Positions 11,134 to 22,479 of a stretch of 64,000 nt of DNA are shown here, piece by piece (position 1 is the first letter of the stretch; every line of letters begins with the position of its first letter). A model generated the notes under the pieces. The model searched no databases. It was not told the origin of the DNA and saw nothing but the letters and a program-made list of their open reading frames with translations. Origin of the DNA: Flaccisagitta enflata (Eukaryota > Chaetognatha > Sagittoidea > Aphragmophora); contig OZ231126.1 in NCBI GenBank assembly GCA_965153355.1, positions 82,274,001 through 82,338,000 of the forward strand. The letters run 5' to 3'. Made by a program: the position numbers and the translations under genes.

Positions 11134-12023
11134 GTAAGTGACTGTAAAAGTGACTGTGTAGAATGCGTGCTTGTTGTTGGACGGCAATATGACAAGTGGA
11201 ACTGTATCTTTCAGTTTTCCCCAAACTGTAACAAGTGGAGGAGGGCCTTGTGAACCCTAACCCACTAGTTTTCCAATGACAATGATATCCAGCTAATCAG
11301 AAAGTAAACTGCACACCAAAAATATTTCAGGGCGAATAATTGTTACCTGTGTAACTAGTATTGAACAAATCATCTGAGGTTAGCATGGTTAAGAACTTAT
11401 ACCCTTATGAATAAAGAAACGCAGTCAAACTTATTGCAACCACCGTTATTTCTAATTCAAGTTACTGAGGGGTGATACAATATCCCTCACTGTTCTCATA
11501 AAGGCCTTACTTTGTTTTTAGATAACTTTACTCGTTTCGCCTCATACTTCATGATTATGTGCTGTCATGTCTACACCATGTTGGACCAACATTTTTGGTT
11601 AACACTATCTGGCTAAAGAGAATACGTGAATACGATAAAGTGAAAAGTATATAAAATTGTAATTTTGTAGGTAATGTTGATACACAGAATAGAGACAATT
11701 TTGATGCATTTGAAATATGAATGAGCGCAGTAAATCGATAATGGACGGACATTCCAAGTCCCGCACGGCACAGTACATTTGTTTGTTCCAATTTGTCAAA
11801 GATTTCTTCCTAAAAGTGTTTTTGGTGATTTCTACCACCGTGGCAATCATTGAATCGGGAGTGGGGAAGGGGCTGGGGTTGGATGGCGATTGACATGGCG
11901 GAGAAAGAAAAATGATCAGATGGGGGACAGTGTATTTATACAGGATTTGCTTCATTCTAAGATGAAGGCCAAATTGCGCTATGTAGAGTTGGTGACATTA
12001 TTCAACCTTGAAGGCGGAAACAT
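11134..12023. other. Intron 6 part, 3' flank of SPARC
   Basis: No exon on the plus strand. On the minus strand this is the region downstream of the SPARC stop codon and should hold its 3' UTR. I see no canonical AATAAA close enough to assign its end. Confidence 0.5.
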
Positions 12024-12150
12024 TTAACCCTGGAGGCGGACGTGATGAATTTCGACGCCATCGCAGATATCTTCGATGCTGTCTTCTGGCAGATCGAGAC
12101 AATGACCCCATTCTTGCAGAGTGATTTCACCGTTGCTGTTTCCGTCGCAT
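12024..12150 (-). CDS. SPARC: SPARC exon 7: C-terminal EF hand and stop
   Basis: 127 nt with stop TAA at 12024-12026. It encodes CDGNSNGEITLQEWGHCL, the disulphide-braced EF-hand loop (D-x-N-x-N-x-E with a final acidic residue). The tail DLPEDSIEDICDGVEIHH continues past the final conserved cysteine, so the C terminus is somewhat longer than usual for SPARC. Confidence 0.95.
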
Positions 12151-12280
12151 CTGAGTCGATAGGGGAAAAAACCCAGCAAGCATAAAAGTAAACGGGGACG
12201 TGGCAATTAGGAGAAACGTCTCTAACTTCACTCAACTATCGCGGTTTTTGAATCGGTCTAAGATAAGAAAACCAACTTAC

Positions 12281-12439
12281 TTGTCGAGGAAATCTCCGAT
12301 GCAATGTTCCAACGGTTTCAACGGGGCGATGAGTGGAAACAATTCCGACCGCGTGACGATTCGGTCTTTGGACGTGTCCATTTGGCAGAATTCCCACAGA
12401 ATGGGTACCACTTCCGGGTGTTTGGAGCGACGGGAGCGT
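12281..12439 (-). CDS. SPARC: SPARC exon 6: first EF hand of the EC domain
   Basis: 159 nt, phase 2 in and out. It encodes VVPILWEFCQMDTSKDRIVT followed by RSELFPLIAPLKPLEHCIGD. This is the conserved SPARC stretch with WxFCxxD, the (S/T)RxELxPxxAP motif and the cysteine before the last exon. Donor gtaagt and acceptor ctaaag are both good. Confidence 0.95.
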
Positions 12440-12668
12440 CTTTAGAAAAAAGGGGCGCTTATGCGTTATGACGTATGAACCCCATTTCAGAATGAAAAAA
12501 TATGCTCATTACAGTTTAGATTGATCTTCAATAAAGCACTTTTGTAATAGATTTACAGTTTTGAGTGTGAAAAGGGATGGTCTTTACATGCTGATGCGTC
12601 CAAAATGTCGGGCCTCTTTTGGTGACACAAACCTTTAGTTATGAAATTGTAGCCTTAGGACTGAATAC

Positions 12669-12752
12669 CTGTGCATGTCAGAGAATTTAATTTCGAGCTC
12701 TTCCCGCTTGTCCAGCGTTTCCATCACGTTCGTCAACCACATGGCCATCCGG
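12669..12752 (-). CDS. SPARC: SPARC exon 5: EC-domain helix
   Basis: 84 nt encoding RMAMWLTNVMETLDKREELE and IKFSDMH. The RMxxWLxxVMxxLxxRxEL pattern is the EC-domain helix found across SPARC proteins. It lies between acceptor ttaacag and donor CACAG/gtattc. It is too short for ordinary ORF scanning. Confidence 0.93.
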
Positions 12753-12924
12753 CTGTTAAAGATAAGTTGTTGGGAAAGGGGTCCATCAGCCCGTCATAAT
12801 TGCTCGTTTTGAACAATCAGGGGCTGAGCTCTGCGACAGATTTTTGAAATTGCGTTGGCACGCACGTGCGCTCCCAACCGGGCTTTGTGCCAATTTAATT
12901 CGAAGATCAATTCTCGTACGGGTA

Positions 12925-13513
12925 CCATCTTGGCCATAAATATAAGCACAGTAGGTGTAAAAGTTGATTTATTGACTAGAATTAAGCAGTAAATATATCA
13001 GACTGCATCTAATATTTAATATGACTATGTTGGGCATGCACCACCGCTTGCATTCACTTTGGCATTGACTTTTGGAGAGACAGGAGGTACTCTGGAGTGA
13101 TGTTGTTTCAAACCATTTATGCCATTCATTTCAGCCCTGCTTTGCATGATGTTTCCCCCTGTTTCTACAGGTTTTTTGTTTGAATCTAAGAGTTTTCAAT
13201 GGGATTGAGATCCAAATTGATGTGGGCTAACCCTAGACTAGCGTAACTTGTTGATCTTACAGTATATTTGATGCAGTGTGCCAGTTTACCATTATCCATA
13301 AACAAAGTAAGATTTGCCCAACAACACTTGCAAAAGGCAAATGTTTTATTCATTTGGCTTTCATTTCTAAACAAATAAAGATACAGGAACCAGGTTGGTC
13401 GCATTTGATAGATTTTTCGAAGATGCAAATTTTGAAAAAAAAATCATCTCCGTGATTAAAAATGAGCGAGTTAAGACACTCTAAAGCTGTGCTTATATTT
13501 ATGGCCAAGATGG
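12925..13513. mobile_element. TA-flanked inverted-repeat element M, in a SPARC intron
   Basis: Terminal inverted repeats of about 27 bp begin CCATCTTGGCCATAAATATA, with the complement ending at 13513. TA flanks both sides. The length is 589 bp, identical to element J, whose terminus (CTATCTTGG) is similar, suggesting related families. It is non-coding. Solo ends of this type appear near 690, 35790 and 57453. Confidence 0.9.
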
Positions 13514-13592
13514 TAGTACTTCAAACATCGATCTGAATATTTGACATGCCATATACTGGTGGGCGGACAGATGGACTGACTACAGAAATTAC

Positions 13593-13726
13593 CTGGGGAA
13601 TCCAGCGAGCTCCTCTGGTTCGCATTGACGAATCTCTTTGCAAGTGGAATAGTAATCGAGATGGTCGTTATCCGCTAAAATTCTTCTATCCTGACATCCC
13701 CTCTCGTTTCTCTCGCAAAGACAGAT
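13593..13726 (-). CDS. SPARC: SPARC exon 4: end of follistatin domain
   Basis: 134 nt, phase 0 in and 2 out. It encodes ICLCERNERGCQDRRILADN followed by DHLDYYSTCKEIRQCEPEEL. Cysteines are spaced as in the Kazal-like half of the SPARC follistatin domain, and HLDYYxxCK matches the usual H-(V/L/I)-(D/E)-Y-x-G-x-CK motif. The open frame on the opposite strand (13546-13881) is its shadow. Confidence 0.94.
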
Positions 13727-13925
13727 CTGAGGATTTTAAAAAAGCGAAGGTTGTTTACAACACCCGACGCGGCCCTGGTTGCATCCGATCCTTCCGTCAA
13801 GGTCGCGTCCGATCATTAAAAGCGAGAGAATACTTCCGATGCGCTTTAACCTACATCAACACCTTTAAACGCGGTTGTTAAAATTCAGGCCTCTCATTTA
13901 AAATATTAATCGCGAGTCTCTACGT

Positions 13926-14036
13926 GTTTAGTCGCGAACTCGACACTCTATATGAGGCTTTGTCGGTCCGTAAAAAAAGGCACAACAGCCCCTCCCCATC
14001 CGCGACGATATTGTGACCTCGGGTTACTTATTTGAA
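13926..14036 (+). mobile_element. Hairpin-ended element D/E fragment
   Basis: It starts TTTAGTCGCGAACTCGACAC, a damaged stem-loop, then CTCTATATGAGGCTTTGTCGG. It ends with CATCCGCGACGATATTGTGAC, the D-family right-end motif. It is about 110 bp long, in a SPARC intron eight bases from exon 3. Confidence 0.65.
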
Positions 14037-14043
14037 AATGGAC

Positions 14044-14183
14044 CTGTCTATAAAACTCGCATTCTGAGTCGTAAGTGACATTCCGTGAAGAGCAAACGGC
14101 GCTGCGTGGGTCGTTGTACTTGGCGCAGTTCTCCATGCAAACACATTCTGCCTCTCCATTTTCAGCCACTCGACAGTGTTGTC
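14044..14183 (-). CDS. SPARC: SPARC exon 3: follistatin-like domain core
   Basis: 140 nt, phase 1 in and 0 out. It encodes HCRVAENGEAECVCMENCAK then YNDPRSAVCSSRNVTYDSEC and EFYRQ. The C-x(n)-CxC-x3-C pattern and DPRxxVCSxxxxTYxSxCExYRQ are diagnostic of SPARC. NVT is a possible N-glycosylation site. The donor is CAG/gtccat, slightly non-consensus. Confidence 0.95.
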
Positions 14184-14849
14184 CTAAGAACAGAGATAGA
14201 ATGAGTTGGCATCGCTTACTAACTAATAAAGGTTTTGACTTAACCATGGGCAAAAAAAAAAAAAACCGTACATGGCGGTTTTTGGTGCCTTTGACATGAC
14301 AGGCTTGCTTTCAATGAAAATACAAAAAATCGGAGACGGTTTGAAAGATATTCAAAAAAGTTCTTCAAATCTAGACCAAGCAGAAAGTTATAGCTCAATT
14401 CGTTTAGAAATGGCAACAGTTTGAAGTGAGCATCACCATAATCTGTCAATTGAAGGTTTCTGTACTTATAGTTCTGTTTTTAAAGGCATGAAATACATAT
14501 CTGACAAAAGGAAACCAAGAAATATTTAAGAGAAAATGAAAATATAAGTTAGATGATCTACAAAATGGCGCCAAGCAGACATTTTTAGCTCAATCCGTTT
14601 AGAAATGGTAATCAAACAAAATCATTTAGTCCTTGAATTCAAGTTAGTAAAAAACGACATATCTGGCAGATTTAAATTTGATACTTCTTTTTCTAATCAA
14701 CAAAACTTCTACTTGAGTTTTCAAGTTAGAATTTCGTACAACGACTCAAATCAAAGATTTTTTAAAGTTCATTAGAATGGTCATAGATTTTATGTACTGT
14801 CTCAAAAGCAGCACCAAGTTACGGTAGACACAAGCAATGTACGATTTTT
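14184..14849. other. SPARC intron 2, 3' part
   Basis: AT-rich intron sequence. Two related short stretches recur (about 14390-14410 and 14577-14600, both with AGCTCAAT(T/C)CGTTTAGAAATGG), a small diverged direct repeat. No exon is seen. Confidence 0.5.
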
Positions 14850-15085
14850 AGTTGCGGACACGCAACTCTATAACAGGCTTTGTTCGTCCGTTGGTTGGTC
14901 CGTCGGTCCATTGGTCCGTTGGTCCGTAGAGGTGATCAAGTTGAAAAGTGGGAAAACAAGTGTCTTAGAAGCTTTTTGTGTATATGTCTGTGTTGGAAGG
15001 GGGGTGGGGGGGGCGTTGGGTGTGGATGGGGGTTGGCTTCCCCTGCCCACCCGTCCGCAACAATATTGTGACCCCGCGTCACTTG
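14850..15085 (+). mobile_element. Hairpin-ended element D, copy 2
   Basis: T5 then AGTTGCGGACACGCAACT (stem AGTTGCG/CGCAACT, loop GACA), CTCTATAACAGGCTTTG, and an array of GGTCCGTTGGTCCGT. The right end is CCCGTCCGCAACAATATTGT then GACCCCGCGTCACTTG and a T run. GTTGCGGAC at the left is inverted as GTCCGCAAC at the right. It is non-coding. Confidence 0.82.
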
Positions 15086-15387
15086 TTTTTTTTGCCCATG
15101 GTTATAATTCATAATCTAGTGAACATGGGATCCAGTGGCAGTGAACAAGGCCATGAGATGTCCAGCAGATGCGTCCACTTGAGATTTATGTACCATGAAT
15201 GGTAAGTGTATTTCGTCAAAGAATTACAAAAAATAAAAGCCATTTTGACTTTCATATTACGAAATCGTTTGCACTGTGACTTAGTGAAAGATTGTTGAAA
15301 ATCATTTTAAAAAGTATCATGTCACGTATAACTTTTCGGACCAACATCCATGTAGACACACCCTCTTCTAGTGACGCGAGGGCTTAC

Positions 15388-15517
15388 CGTCTTTGCATTT
15401 GAGTTTGCTGCAGGGGTCTGGGGCATCACCGTCCTCCACCACTGCGGCCGCCGTCTGTTTGGGTGCTTCTTCGCGTTTCTCTTCATTCTCCGATCTTACT
15501 TCATTTAATTGCGCATG
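15388..15517 (-). CDS. SPARC: SPARC exon 2: acidic segment and start of follistatin domain
   Basis: 130 nt, phase 0 in and 1 out. It encodes HAQLNEVRSENEEKREEAPK, a moderately acidic stretch that replaces the longer acidic domain of vertebrate SPARC, then VVEDGDAPDPCSKLKCKDG. The PC-x3-KC-x-xG pattern opens the follistatin domain. Acceptor aaactcag and donor GACG/gtaagc are strong. Confidence 0.94.
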
Positions 15518-16166
15518 CTGAGTTTTAATCACAAAAGATAATAAGGAAAGGAAGTTTAAAGAAAATGAAAATAGGAATGTACGAGCTGTCAGTCACTACA
15601 TTTTTTTTTTTTTTGAAAAACCGGCAAGCGGGGGTGAGATTCGTTTTTTCAAGAGTTTCATCCCATTAAGCCAAGAAGATTTCGGTGTATTTCTATGTTT
15701 GTCTTTTTAAAGAGGTTAATGGCCAGGCAAAGAGAAGATGCTGGGGAATATTGTCTCTTGCTTGTGTGTTTCATCAAACTTAACTTCCTATCTATCCCAC
15801 ATCATACGAACTTACTAAGTATTGAATTGAGAAGGCTAGTTAATTTTATGAGCCATGATCTAACAGATTTGAACATTAAATTGCAAACGCTTCCTTACTT
15901 TTTAGAAACAAATACAAACTTTGATCTTATAGAAAGTCTGATATAATACAGACCAATCTGAACTTCTAGGTTTAGTTTATGTGGAAAGCTTCCTATCTCT
16001 ACCGTTGGCTAATCAAATCGCTCCAAAAATAAAAAAAAATATTTTATTAGTAGCCATCTCTATCTCTTTTAAAGGCTTCAGCCAAAAAATGACGTTCTTA
16101 TAAAAAAAGTTTATTGGTCCCTATTTGAGAGGATAGTTGTTTCTGTCCAGCAAATATGTGGCTTAC
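15518..16166. other. SPARC intron 1
   Basis: AT-rich intron with a T run at about 15600. The short plus-strand open frame at 15695-15946 has no recognisable domain and no splice context, so I do not call it. Confidence 0.5.
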
Positions 16167-16277
16167 GTGTTCACGGTGATGACGATTTCTCTTGTGGTGG
16201 TTGTGTCCATTTTTGGCCTGACCAGAAGCCCAACATAAAGCCAGGACCACACCCAGGAGCAACGCCGAATACTTCAT
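16167..16277 (-). CDS. SPARC: SPARC exon 1: start codon and signal peptide
   Basis: 37 codons from ATG at 16277-16275. MKYSALLLGVVLALCWASGQ is a typical signal peptide (basic start, hydrophobic core, small residues near the likely cleavage after SGQA). It is followed by a His/Arg/Lys-rich segment, NGHNHHKRNRHHREH. Donor CAC/gtaagc. The 5' UTR and promoter should lie just above 16278, but no TATA box can be assigned with confidence. Confidence 0.93.
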
Positions 16278-16578
16278 GCTCGAAGAAGGTCACCGAGTAT
16301 TCAAAAAATGAAGAAATGAGAGAAAGAGTTCCACGACAAAGACCACGAAGCTTTGTTAATAGCTCAAGAAGGATTCTTCCTTCTCGTTTCTAAAGATCCT
16401 GAGGGAGTGTTTGAGCAAACTTTAAAGGTCTCAAGTCGAGCAAAATGGAAAATTGATCATCTTATCCGATAAATGAAAAACAGGAAAAAAATATATGTGA
16501 GATCGAACGTTTAGGAGTCTTTATCAACTTTTTTTTCTTTTGACAGCTCAGAAGATCAGCCTGTGAAAGACCTTTTTT

Positions 16579-17893
16579 GTCCGCGACGGAATATCATTCC
16601 GACGCGGACTATAATTCAAGGCGGGTGGGTGTCGTCGTCGTCGTCGTCGTTGTCGTCGTCGTTGTAACGGATTTTAAAAAATGGATAACTTTTTTATGCT
16701 TTGACCGATTTGGTTCATATTTGGTGGGAAGTTGTGCTAGGGTAAGGCGCTTTACATCCTATCCGATTTTTGCGATCCGACCAACCCGACCGGCCCAACC
16801 AGCCTACCAGCCTAAAAGTGAAACACGTGCATAACTTAGGCATTTTTCAACCGATTTGGTTGAAATTTGGTATGGAGTCTCTAAATGGAAGGACTCAACA
16901 TGTGTATGTGATTTATATGCATTTGAGCATGCTAACCGGCCAAACCGACCTACCACCCAACCAGCCAACCGGCCTAAAAGTGAAAAACTTGCATAACTTT
17001 GGTATTTTTCTACTAATTTGGTTGAAACTTGGTATGGGGTCTCTAAATGGAAGAACTCAACATATGCGCACTATTTATCCTGTCAAACCAGCCTACCACC
17101 CAACCAGCCTACTGGCCTAAAAGTGAAAAACATGCATAACTTTGGCATTTTTCAACCGATTTGGTTGAAATTTGGTATGGAGTCTCTAAATGGAATACTC
17201 AACATGTGTATGTGATTTATATGCATTCGAGCATGCTAACCGGCCAAACCAACCTACCACCCAACTAGCCAACCGGCCTAAAAGTGAAAAACTTGCTTAA
17301 CTTTGTTATTTTTCAACTAATTTGGTTGAAACTTGGTATGGGGTCTCTAAATGGAAGAACTCAACATATGCCCACTATTTATCCTGTCAAACCAGCCTAC
17401 CACCCAACCAGCCTACCAACGAAAAAGTGATAAATGTGCATATCTTTGGTGTTTTCAACCAATTTGGTTGAAATTTGGTATGGAATCTCTAAATGGAAGA
17501 ACTCAACACATGTATGTGATTTATTTATGTTTGAGCATGCTAACCGGCCAAACCAACCTACCACCCAACCAGCTTACCGGCCTAAAAGTAAAAACTTACA
17601 TAAATTGGACATTTTTCAACCAAATTGGTTGAAACTTGGTATGGAGTCTCTAAATGGAAGAACTCAACATACGCACACTATTTATCTAAACCAGCCTACC
17701 ACCCAACAACCCTACTAGCCTAGGAGTGAAAAACGTGCATAACTTTGTCATTTTTCAACGGATTTGCATGAAACTTTGTATGGCGGCTCTAAATGTAAAG
17801 ACTTATAGTTTTGGCAAACTTACAGGGTTAGCGATCTTTTGGTCATAGTGATCTTACGGAATTGGTGATCTTTAACCCCCTTCCGTCGCGGAC
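16579..17893 (+). mobile_element. Hairpin-ended element A, copy 2 (best copy)
   Basis: T6 then GTCCGCGACGGAATATCATT and its fold-back partner, a GTCGTCGTC array, then seven tandem monomers. Counting the CCTAAAAGTGAAAA motif (16808, 16972, 17113, 17276 and so on), spacings alternate near 163 and 141 bp, a dimeric higher-order repeat of about 304 bp. The right end is CCGTCGCGGACCCAGATACT, followed by GTTCAGATTTTT. It is non-coding. Confidence 0.88.
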
Positions 17894-18096
17894 CCAGATA
17901 CTGTTCAGATTTTTCATGGATTGAGTGCGCGGTGTCTGGTTGTTTTGAAATATTTTGTTTTCAAAATTTTGGTATTTTCTCACCAATTGAACATTATCAA
18001 AACCAGGCAAATGAGTAGTCGCAAATACCTAGTCACTTGCCGGTGAGCAAGGGCAGTAATGCGGGTGGGCAGGAGCTGTATTGCGGGTGGGCTGTA

Positions 18097-18608
18097 CGCA
18101 GAGGAGAATACATTTTTTTTCATGCGTGAACTGAAAGGAGAGCCTAGATTTTTTTTACTCTGTAAGTAATGTATTCTAAAAATTTCAGCACTGTAAATGT
18201 TCTTTAACAATTGTCATATTGTATTCAAGAATTGGCTCACCCCTGGTCTTAAGGGGACCAAAATTTCAAAACCATTTTTTCAAAAAATTAGGGTTTCTTA
18301 GTTTTGTTTTGTTTTTGTTTTTTTGTTTGTTTTTTTTGCGCATTTTTTCAGCTTATAAACAAAATTTTGAAAAAAAGAAAATATGGCATCTTACTTAATT
18401 TTTTGGAAGGAATCTGAATCAGATTTGGAAAAAAATTATTTTGAAATTTTGGTCCTCTGAAGGATGAGCCATTTTTCAGGTACAATATGACAATTGTTTA
18501 ACGACATTTACAGTTCTGAAATTTTTACAATATACTCTTTACATCAAAACAAAAAAATGCAGGCCCTCCTTTCAGTCCCTATATGAAAAAAATGTATTCT
18601 CCTCAGCG
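18097..18608. mobile_element. TA-flanked inverted-repeat element I
   Basis: 512 bp with arms of about 190 bp. The termini are CGC(A/T)GAGGAGAATACATT, inner arm motifs include AAACAATTGTCATATTGTA-like sequence, and TA lies at both edges. The short centre is T/A-rich. It is non-coding and MITE-like. Confidence 0.88.
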
Positions 18609-18610
18609 TA

Positions 18611-19070
18611 GTGGGCAGCGGCTGTGGTGGTCAGTAGTTACTATTTCCCAAAATTCAAAATCTTGCGTTACAGGCGCCCACCTTCCTGAGTCGCTTAGAA
18701 AGCGACAGAAGTTCGGAAAAAAGATGTGATTTTGATATTTCTTATTTGGTCCTTTGAGCAATACTAGAAATATGAAGGAACAAAAGTTTTAACCCCCCTA
18801 ATAGCTCACAAAATAAAAAATTTAATTTTTTTTGGGATCAAAATGGCATAATCCAGTCAAGAAAAATCGAAGAAATAGTTGTGAAAGCGTGATTAGAGAA
18901 TAAGAAAAGATTTTTATCAGAGGGATTCGACAAACGGTTCTCGAGGAATAGATCGTTTACACAAGGCTGGAGAATGTGAATATGTGAAAACGAAGGGGGA
19001 AGAGAAAAAAAAGCTGAGACTCGAAAACTCCACGGGATAAGGCAGTGGGCTCAACTGCTTGAAAATCTCG
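18611..19070. other. Intron 6 segment, no feature recognised
   Basis: Between element I and the CT microsatellite. No exon, hairpin end or tandem repeat is seen. Confidence 0.5.
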
Positions 19071-19622
<552 letters not shown>

Positions 19623-20305
19623 AGCAGTGCGTGTCTGCGAATCGAAAATTTCTCCATTGAAGTGTCCAAAGTGTAATCACGGTTTCGTAACCCCGACCAA
19701 GGATTGAATTGTAGTCGTGATCATCGTGTGATGATGAATGAGTCGAAGCTGAACAAGCTCGACCGGTTAACGATGCGTCCTGACCATCACTATGGAGTAA
19801 ATTTTGCGCTCTGTGTGTTCTACATTGGGGAGAGCTGGCGATACACTGACAGATTCTCTCTGAAAAGCTGAATCCTATAACTCCTTTATCAATAAGTAGA
19901 TGCGGTGTAAATAATTCGTTCTGATAGAGACATAACAGACGAACCGGACGGACAGATAGATCTTCTTGCGATGACGCATCTTTAAACCCATCGCATCTTT
20001 TTCTCGACCTCTCTGTTGCTTTGAGGGTGTGGGCGCTCTCCGGGTCCGAGTACTAGAAAGAATCGCTGGTTTTTGTTTTGGGACTAAGCAATCTGGCAGC
20101 TCACTCTTCGTTTCAGTGAACATTATTTCGGGGTTCAGGGATGGGTCATCATGGGTGGAGAGGGATGGGGGCCTCTGAGGGGGAGTGACCGAAGCAGAAA
20201 TTCGGGCTGCCTTGTGTTGCTTGAGGCCAGAATGAAATAGTTGCAGGATTTTAGAAGAGTGCACCTTTCCCATTCTTTCCCTATCCTTTCCCTCATTTTC
20301 CATAG
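19623..20305. other. Intron 6, 3' end
   Basis: No feature recognised. The 3' end is pyrimidine-rich (cccctcattttccatag) before exon 7. Minus-strand open frames here lack domains. Confidence 0.5.
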
Positions 20306-20575
20306 ATGGGTAACAAGATCGAGGCGGAGGCATCATCGGAAATCAAAACTATCTTGTCTAGTCATGGCCAATCGGAATCGAAAATGCTTAATAACGGTGC
20401 CAATGTCAATCTCCCTCCTACCACATCATCAACCACCCCTGTTACCTCGTCCCTTCACGGCGCCGTCCCTTTCGGCGCCACCATCGTCAAATACGAACCC
20501 AGTCTCGATACCAAATTGGAGGCAACGCCCAATCTCAACCTATCTATGAACTCATCCGACATTAGTCCTCGCAAG
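20306..20575 (+). CDS. Zinc-finger gene exon 7
   Basis: 90 codons, phase 0/0, acceptor ttccatag and donor CGCAAG/gtaggg. It starts MGNKIEAEASSEIKTILSSH and is Ser/Thr/Asn/Pro-rich with no finger. It contains VKYEPSLDTKLEA, which could be a sumoylation-type site (V-K-Y-E). The leading ATG is coincidental if the acceptor is used, although an internal promoter starting here cannot be excluded. Confidence 0.82.
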
Positions 20576-20861
20576 GTAGGGTCGAGGCTTTGACATATTA
20601 TTCTTTCAGTTAGACTCACCATGAAAAAAAATCCATAACATGAGTTGCTTGACTTTATGATCGCATTTCCGATGGTGGGGGGGGGGGTGTGTTAAGTTAC
20701 TTAAAATCGAAAAAAAAAAATGTTTTTCGATTTTTTGAGTCCTGGGTAAGGAATTAATGTTTCCTTTTTTCGCTTGCGCCGATTTGGGAAAGTTGAGGCC
20801 TGATTAAGCTCGGCTGGGGCTGGGGCTGAAGTTGGTACAGGGTGAAAGAGGGCACTTTTTT

Positions 20862-21890
20862 GTTCGCAACAGAATATCATTCTGACACGTACTATAATTC
20901 TAGGCGGGTGGGTGATGTTGTCGTTGTTGTTGACACGGATCTTTAAAAATGGATAACTTTTTAGTCGCGTGCATGCGACTCTACTACCCGCTTTGTCCGT
21001 CAGTTGGTTGCTCGGTTACACATGATTTTATTTCTTTGACCTCACTGCTCCTGCCCAAATGATCCGGTGACCTCAATTATGCTTTGACCAATTTTGATCA
21101 TATTTGGTGGAAAGTTGTATTAGGGTAAGGTGTTTTTCATTCTGATTTTTGTGATCCGACCAACCCAACCGGCCCAACCAGCCTACCGGCGTAAAAGTGA
21201 AAAACGTGCATACCTTTGGAATTTTTCAACCGATTTGGTTGAAATTTGGTATGAAGTCTCTGAATGGAAGAACTCATATGTTTGTGATTTATGTGCTTTT
21301 GAGCATGCTAACTGGCTAAACCAACCTATCTCCCAACCAGCCTTCCGACCAAAAAGTGAAAAACTTGCATAACTTTGTCATTTTTCAACTAATTTGGTTG
21401 AACTTGGCATGGAGTCTCTAAATGGAAGGACTCAACATATGCACACTATTTATCTTGTCAAACCAGCATACCATCCAACCAGCCTACTAACCTAAAAGTG
21501 AAAAACATTTATACTTTTGGTGTTTTTCAACCAATTTGGTTGAAATTTGGTATGGAGTCTTTAAATGAAAGGACTCAACACATGTATGTGATTTATTTAT
21601 GTTTGAGCATGCTAACTGGCCAACCAACCTACCACCCAACCAGCTTACCGGCCTAAAAATGAAAAACTTGCATAAATTGGACATTTTTCAAGCATTTTGG
21701 TTGAAACTTAGTATGGCGTCTCTAAATGGAAGAACTCAACATATGCACACTATCTATCAAAACCAGCCTACCACCCAACCACCCTACTAGCCTAAAAGTG
21801 AAAAACGTGCATAACTTTGCCATTTTTCAATGGATTTACATGAAACCTTGTATGGAGGCTCTAAATGTAAAGACTTAAAGTTTTAAAGAG
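20862..21890 (+). mobile_element. Hairpin-ended element A, copy 3 (right-truncated, holds an E element)
   Basis: The left end is decayed (GTTCGCAACAGAATATCATT then CTGACACGTACTAT), but part of the stem keeps pairing (CAGAAT/ATTCTG instead of CGGAAT/ATTCCG). The A-type monomer array continues to about 21880, where it runs into a GA-rich minisatellite without the right terminus. A 114-bp E element sits at 20963-21076. Confidence 0.8.
20963..21076 (+). mobile_element. Hairpin-ended element E inserted in A3
   Basis: AGTCGCGTGCATGCGACT (stem-loop), CTCTACTACCCGCTTTGTCC, then a CCTGCCCAAATGATCCGGTG right part. Other A copies read AACTTTTTTATGCTTTGACC at this point. The insertion therefore lies in a T6 run and is bounded by T5 on the left and about TT on the right, giving a natural empty-site comparison. 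Confidence 0.82.
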
Positions 21891-21894
21891 AGAA

Positions 21895-22479
21895 AAAGAG
21901 AGAAAGAGAGAGAGAGAGAGAGAAAAAAAAAATAGGAGATGGAGAAATAGGAGAGAGACAAATAGGAGAGACACAAATAGGAGAGACACAAATAGGAGAG
22001 ACACAAATAGGAGAGACACAAATAGGAGAGACACAAATAGGAGAGACACAAATAGGAGAGACACAAATAGGAGAGACACAAATAGGAGAGACACAAATAG
22101 GAGAGACACAAATAGGAGAGACACAAATAGGAGAGACACAAATAGGAGAGACACAAATAGGAGAGACACAAATAGGAGAGACACAAATAGGAGAGACACA
22201 AATAAGAGAGACACAAATAAGAGAGACACAAATAAGAGAGACACAAATAGGAGAGAGACAGAGCAACAAATAGGAGAGAGACAGAGCAATAAATAGGAGA
22301 GAGACAGAGCAACAAATAGGAGAGAGACAGAGCAACAAATAGGAGAGAGACAGAGCAACAAATAGGAGAGAGACAGAGCAACAAATAGGAGAGAGACAGA
22401 GCAACAAATAGGAGAGAGACAGAGCGACAAATAGGAGAGAGACAGAGAGACAAATAGGAGAGAGACAGAGAGACAAATA

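Larger units (their letters stand above)
12024..16277 (-). other. SPARC: SPARC (osteonectin) gene, complete, nested in intron 6
   Basis: Seven coding exons read on the minus strand give a 294-residue secreted protein. The order is signal peptide, short basic then acidic N-terminal region, follistatin-like domain with paired cysteines, and EC domain ending in an EF hand. All junctions agree in phase (0, 1, 0, 2, 2, 2) and each has GT-AG sites. Length and order match SPARC of other animals, a collagen-binding matrix glycoprotein that needs calcium for folding. It lies wholly inside one intron of the plus-strand zinc-finger gene, in the opposite direction. Its own introns hold elements M, D2 and a D fragment. 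Confidence 0.95.

Noticed and set aside
13546-13881. 111-codon plus-strand open frame
   Set aside because: It is antisense to SPARC exon 4, and the minus strand has splice sites and conserved cysteines.
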